Below are positions 61,802 through 64,000 of a DNA stretch of 64,000 nucleotides, piece by piece. The notes below the pieces were generated by a model. It made no database searches. It worked only from the letters and a program-made list of their open reading frames with translations, and was not told the origin of the DNA. Location: the NCBI RefSeq assembly GCF_014126615.1, contig NZ_CP059897.1, positions 310,001 through 374,000 of the forward strand, in the 5' to 3' direction. This DNA is from Ciceribacter thiooxidans. Lineage in GTDB: Bacteria; Pseudomonadota; Alphaproteobacteria; Rhizobiales; Rhizobiaceae. The stretch's first letter is position 1. Each line of letters begins with the position of its first letter. The position numbers and the translations under genes were made by a program.

Positions 61802-62584
61802 CTAGCGCCGCTTCGCCAGCATAGACCGCGACAGGACGACGACGAGGCCGAAGAGGATTGTCGCCGCAATAAAGAGGAAGGCGGCAGCGGCAATCGCCGG
61901 GCTGATATTCTCGCGGATCGATGAGAACATCTGCCTCGCCAGTGTTCGCTGGTTCGGGCCGGCGACGAAGAGCGTCAGCACCACCTCGTCGAGCGAGGTC
62001 GCGAAGGCCAGCACGGCGCCCGACAGCACACCCGGCATGGCAAGCGGCAAGGTGATGCGGCGAAAGACCGTCGTCGGCGAGGCGCCGAGGCTCTGGGCGG
62101 CACGCTCCACCCGCTCGTCGATGCCCGCAAGCGCTCCCGTGACGCTCACCACCACGAAGGGCACGGCGACGACCGTGTGGGCGATGATGACCCCAAGATA
62201 GCTGTTGGTGAGGCCAAATCCCGACAGGAGCACTTGCAAACCGACACCAAGGACGACGGCAGGCACGACCATGGGCAGAAGGAAGAGCGTGCGCATCGAG
62301 CCCCGGAAGAAGAGCAGCCGGTTGCGCAGGCCGAGCGAGGCGGCCGTGCCGAGGACCGTCGCCAGCAGTGTCGTTCCCGTTCCTATGATCAGGCTGTTGA
62401 CGATCGCCCGCCGCCAGGCATCGGCGAAGAACAATTCCTCGAACCAGCGCAGCGACCAGGAGGGGATCGGATAGGTGAGGATGACGCTCGACGTGAAGGC
62501 GAGCGGCAGGATGGCGATCAGCGGCGCGACGAGGAAGAGAATCGTCAGCGTAGCGAAGGTAGCCTTGGCGATCTTCGTCGACAT
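61802..62584 (-). CDS. ABC transporter permease (PotC-like)
   Basis: 260 residues, six segments, EAA loop ERAAQSLGASPTTVFRRITLPLAMPG. Spermidine/putrescine-type system. 2 bp after the companion permease and convergent with the IclR gene. Confidence 0.92.
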   Translation of the reverse strand: MSTKIAKATFATLTILFLVAPLIAILPLAFTSSVILTYPIPSWSLRWFEELFFADAWRRAIVNSLIIGTGTTLLATVLGTAASLGLRNRLLFFRGSMRTLFLLPMVVPAVVLGVGLQVLLSGFGLTNSYLGVIIAHTVVAVPFVVVSVTGALAGIDERVERAAQSLGASPTTVFRRITLPLAMPGVLSGAVLAFATSLDEVVLTLFVAGPNQRTLARQMFSSIRENISPAIAAAAFLFIAATILFGLVVVLSRSMLAKRR

Positions 62585-62586
62585 CG

Positions 62587-63765
62587 TCAGCTCCTCCCTG
62601 GCTCGTCGCTGGAGAGCCGTGCATAGACGCTGTAGAGCAGGAGCGTCGCGACGAGCAGGACGACGCCGAGCGCGCCGGCCATGCCCCAGTTCGCGGAACC
62701 GGTGGCATAGAAGGCGATGATGGACGAGATCATCTGGTCGCCCGGTCCGCCGATCAGCGCCGGTGTGATGTAGTAGCCGATCGCCGAGATGAAGACGAGC
62801 AGCCCGCCCGAGGCGACGCCGCGCAGACTGAGCGGCAGCAGCACGCTCACAAAGGCGCGCAACGGAGGTGCCCCGAGTGAGGCGGCGGCGGGCATCAGGT
62901 TCTCCGGGATGGTGATCAGCACGGAATAGATGGGCAGCACCATGAAGGGCAGGAGCACATGGGTCATGGCGATCATGACGCCGGTGCGGTTGAAAATCAG
63001 CGCGAGCGGTGCGTCGACGATGCCGAGCATCAACAGGAGATCATTGATCAGTCCCTTTTCCTGCAACAGGATGAACCAGGCCGCAGTGCGAACCAGGAGT
63101 GAGGTCCAGAGCGGCAGCAGCACGGCGGCAAGCATCAGATCGCGCTTCCAGCCGGACAGCGAGGCAGCGATAATGGCATAGGGATAGCCGATGCAGGCAC
63201 AGGCGAAGGTGACGAGCGCGGCGATCCAGAAGGTGCGCGCGAGGATCACACTGTTGACCGACTGGTCCGGCGGCAAATGCTCGATCTCGCCGGCGGCATT
63301 GCGCCCAAGGTCCACGGCGGCGAGAAGGTTGCGATCGGTATAGGGCGAGAGCGCATCGGCAATCGCCAGCCAGAATTCCGGCTTTTCCCAGCGCTTATCG
63401 ATGGAAACGAGGTCGCTGTGCGGGTTTTCGGTATCCTTCAGCGCACTCGTGGTCTTGCCCATGAGCGTGCGGAAGCCGGGGCGCGCGCTATTGAGGCGAC
63501 GCACCATGTCGCCGAGCGCCTGGTCGTTGTCTACCGCCTTCAGGTCCTCCATCATGGCGAGCTGCATCGGCATGGTCGGGGGTGACTTGCGGTCCCAGTC
63601 GGCGAGAACCTCCGCACTGCGTGGCAAAAGCCGCAGCACGGCGGGATCGGACACGGCCTGCGACATCATGCTGAAAAGCGGCCACACGAAGAAGCCGATG
63701 AGGAAGAGCATCAGCGGCGAGAGCAGGAGAAGCGACCGCCTGGTGCGGGAGGGAGCCATACTCAT
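62587..63765 (-). CDS. ABC transporter permease (PotB-like) with large periplasmic insert
   Basis: 392 residues, longer than PotB (about 290) because roughly 130 polar residues (about 30-165) follow the first membrane segment. EAA loop AASLGAPPLRAFVSVLLPLSLRG. The start overlaps the ATPase stop by ATGA. Confidence 0.92.
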   Translation of the reverse strand: MSMAPSRTRRSLLLLSPLMLFLIGFFVWPLFSMMSQAVSDPAVLRLLPRSAEVLADWDRKSPPTMPMQLAMMEDLKAVDNDQALGDMVRRLNSARPGFRTLMGKTTSALKDTENPHSDLVSIDKRWEKPEFWLAIADALSPYTDRNLLAAVDLGRNAAGEIEHLPPDQSVNSVILARTFWIAALVTFACACIGYPYAIIAASLSGWKRDLMLAAVLLPLWTSLLVRTAAWFILLQEKGLINDLLLMLGIVDAPLALIFNRTGVMIAMTHVLLPFMVLPIYSVLITIPENLMPAAASLGAPPLRAFVSVLLPLSLRGVASGGLLVFISAIGYYITPALIGGPGDQMISSIIAFYATGSANWGMAGALGVVLLVATLLLYSVYARLSSDEPGRS

Positions 63766-64000
63766 GGCATGATGACTCGACAGTCGCCCGCCGAAAAGGC
63801 CGCAAAGACCCTGGTGCCCGGCGGAAACTCGCGCGACCTCCGGCCAAGCTTGGCGATCAACGGATGGCTGAGGTTTTGCAGCTGCACGCGCAGATGATCA
63901 CCCTGGTAGACGGAGTCGGTGACCTCAGTTTCCAGCACATTGCGCGCCCCGCCCGGCGTTTCGCTGAGATCGACCCGCTCCGGACGGATGGACAGGAGGA
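63762..64000 (-). CDS. ABC transporter ATP-binding protein (PotA-like), C-terminal part
   Basis: The frame is open to the window edge; only the last 78 residues are seen. SIRPERVDL and VYQGDHLRVQLQN match the TOBE_2 domain of PotA-type ATPases, and the gene is joined to the permeases by an ATGA overlap. The rest lies to the right. Confidence 0.85.
   Translation of the reverse strand, partial: LLSIRPERVDLSETPGGARNVLETEVTDSVYQGDHLRVQLQNLSHPLIAKLGRRSREFPPGTRVFAAFSAGDCRVIMP

Noticed and set aside
1..64000. Mobile elements, CRISPR arrays, tRNA or rRNA genes
   Set aside because: No transposase or integrase motifs, regularly spaced repeats or RNA gene signatures were seen by reading.

Overview
The window is about 64 kb of GC-rich DNA packed with transport, sensing and secreted-protein genes. 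It most resembles an accessory or replicon-flexible region of an alphaproteobacterium, probably Hyphomicrobiales/Rhizobiaceae-like. The inference rests on several signals: many ABC and TRAP uptake operons each with its own local regulator, DctB/DctD-like sigma-54 signalling, an FNR/FixK-type box, RhiA-like proteins and high GC third positions. No rRNA, tRNA, CRISPR array, transposase or integrase was recognised. Both ends cut genes: an RND pump at the left and a PotA-like ATPase at the right.

Left third (1-24 kb). The end of an RND efflux permease is closed by a strong terminator. Next comes an 1805-residue secreted protein (propeller-like N-terminus, six DUF11-like repeats with a peptidoglycan-binding domain lodged inside the sixth, then cysteine modules) behind a likely FNR/FixK-type promoter. 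A sigma-type chaperone-usher fimbrial operon follows; its last gene carries a one-base frameshift. From 13.8 to 22.9 kb a nine-gene co-oriented operon encodes a receiver-like protein, an NADH-dehydrogenase-like flavoprotein ending in an NrtS-like membrane segment, an ECF sigma factor, a zinc-finger anti-sigma, a DedA-mercuric-reductase-like fusion, a YnjF-like CDP-alcohol phosphotransferase and a YnjBCD ABC transporter.

Middle (23-45 kb). A CMD-family protein, an AraC regulator and PhzF lead to a seven-gene sugar operon (substrate-binding protein, SIS isomerase, RbsA-like ATPase, two permeases, TIM-barrel isomerase, kinase) divergent from a LacI regulator, with two near-identical operators 100 bp apart. 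A DctD/DctB-like pair sits beside a TAXI-TRAP transporter that has a good sigma-54 promoter and two upstream dyads. A MalEFG-type ABC system without an ATPase follows.

Right third (44-64 kb). An AraC regulator precedes two diverged RhiA-like paralogues, a secreted protein and an unknown protein, separated by strong GC hairpins. After that come an HxlR regulator, a truncated globin, an ExbB-ExbD-TonB operon, a Cys-rich copper-storage-like protein, a TetR-GST-VOC group with an operator inside its promoter, a D-threonine-aldolase-like enzyme divergent from an amino-acid ABC operon with RidA and IclR, and part of a polyamine-type ABC transporter. Nearly every catabolic or uptake unit has a regulator beside it, so the window reads as a set of independently controlled nutrient and stress modules.
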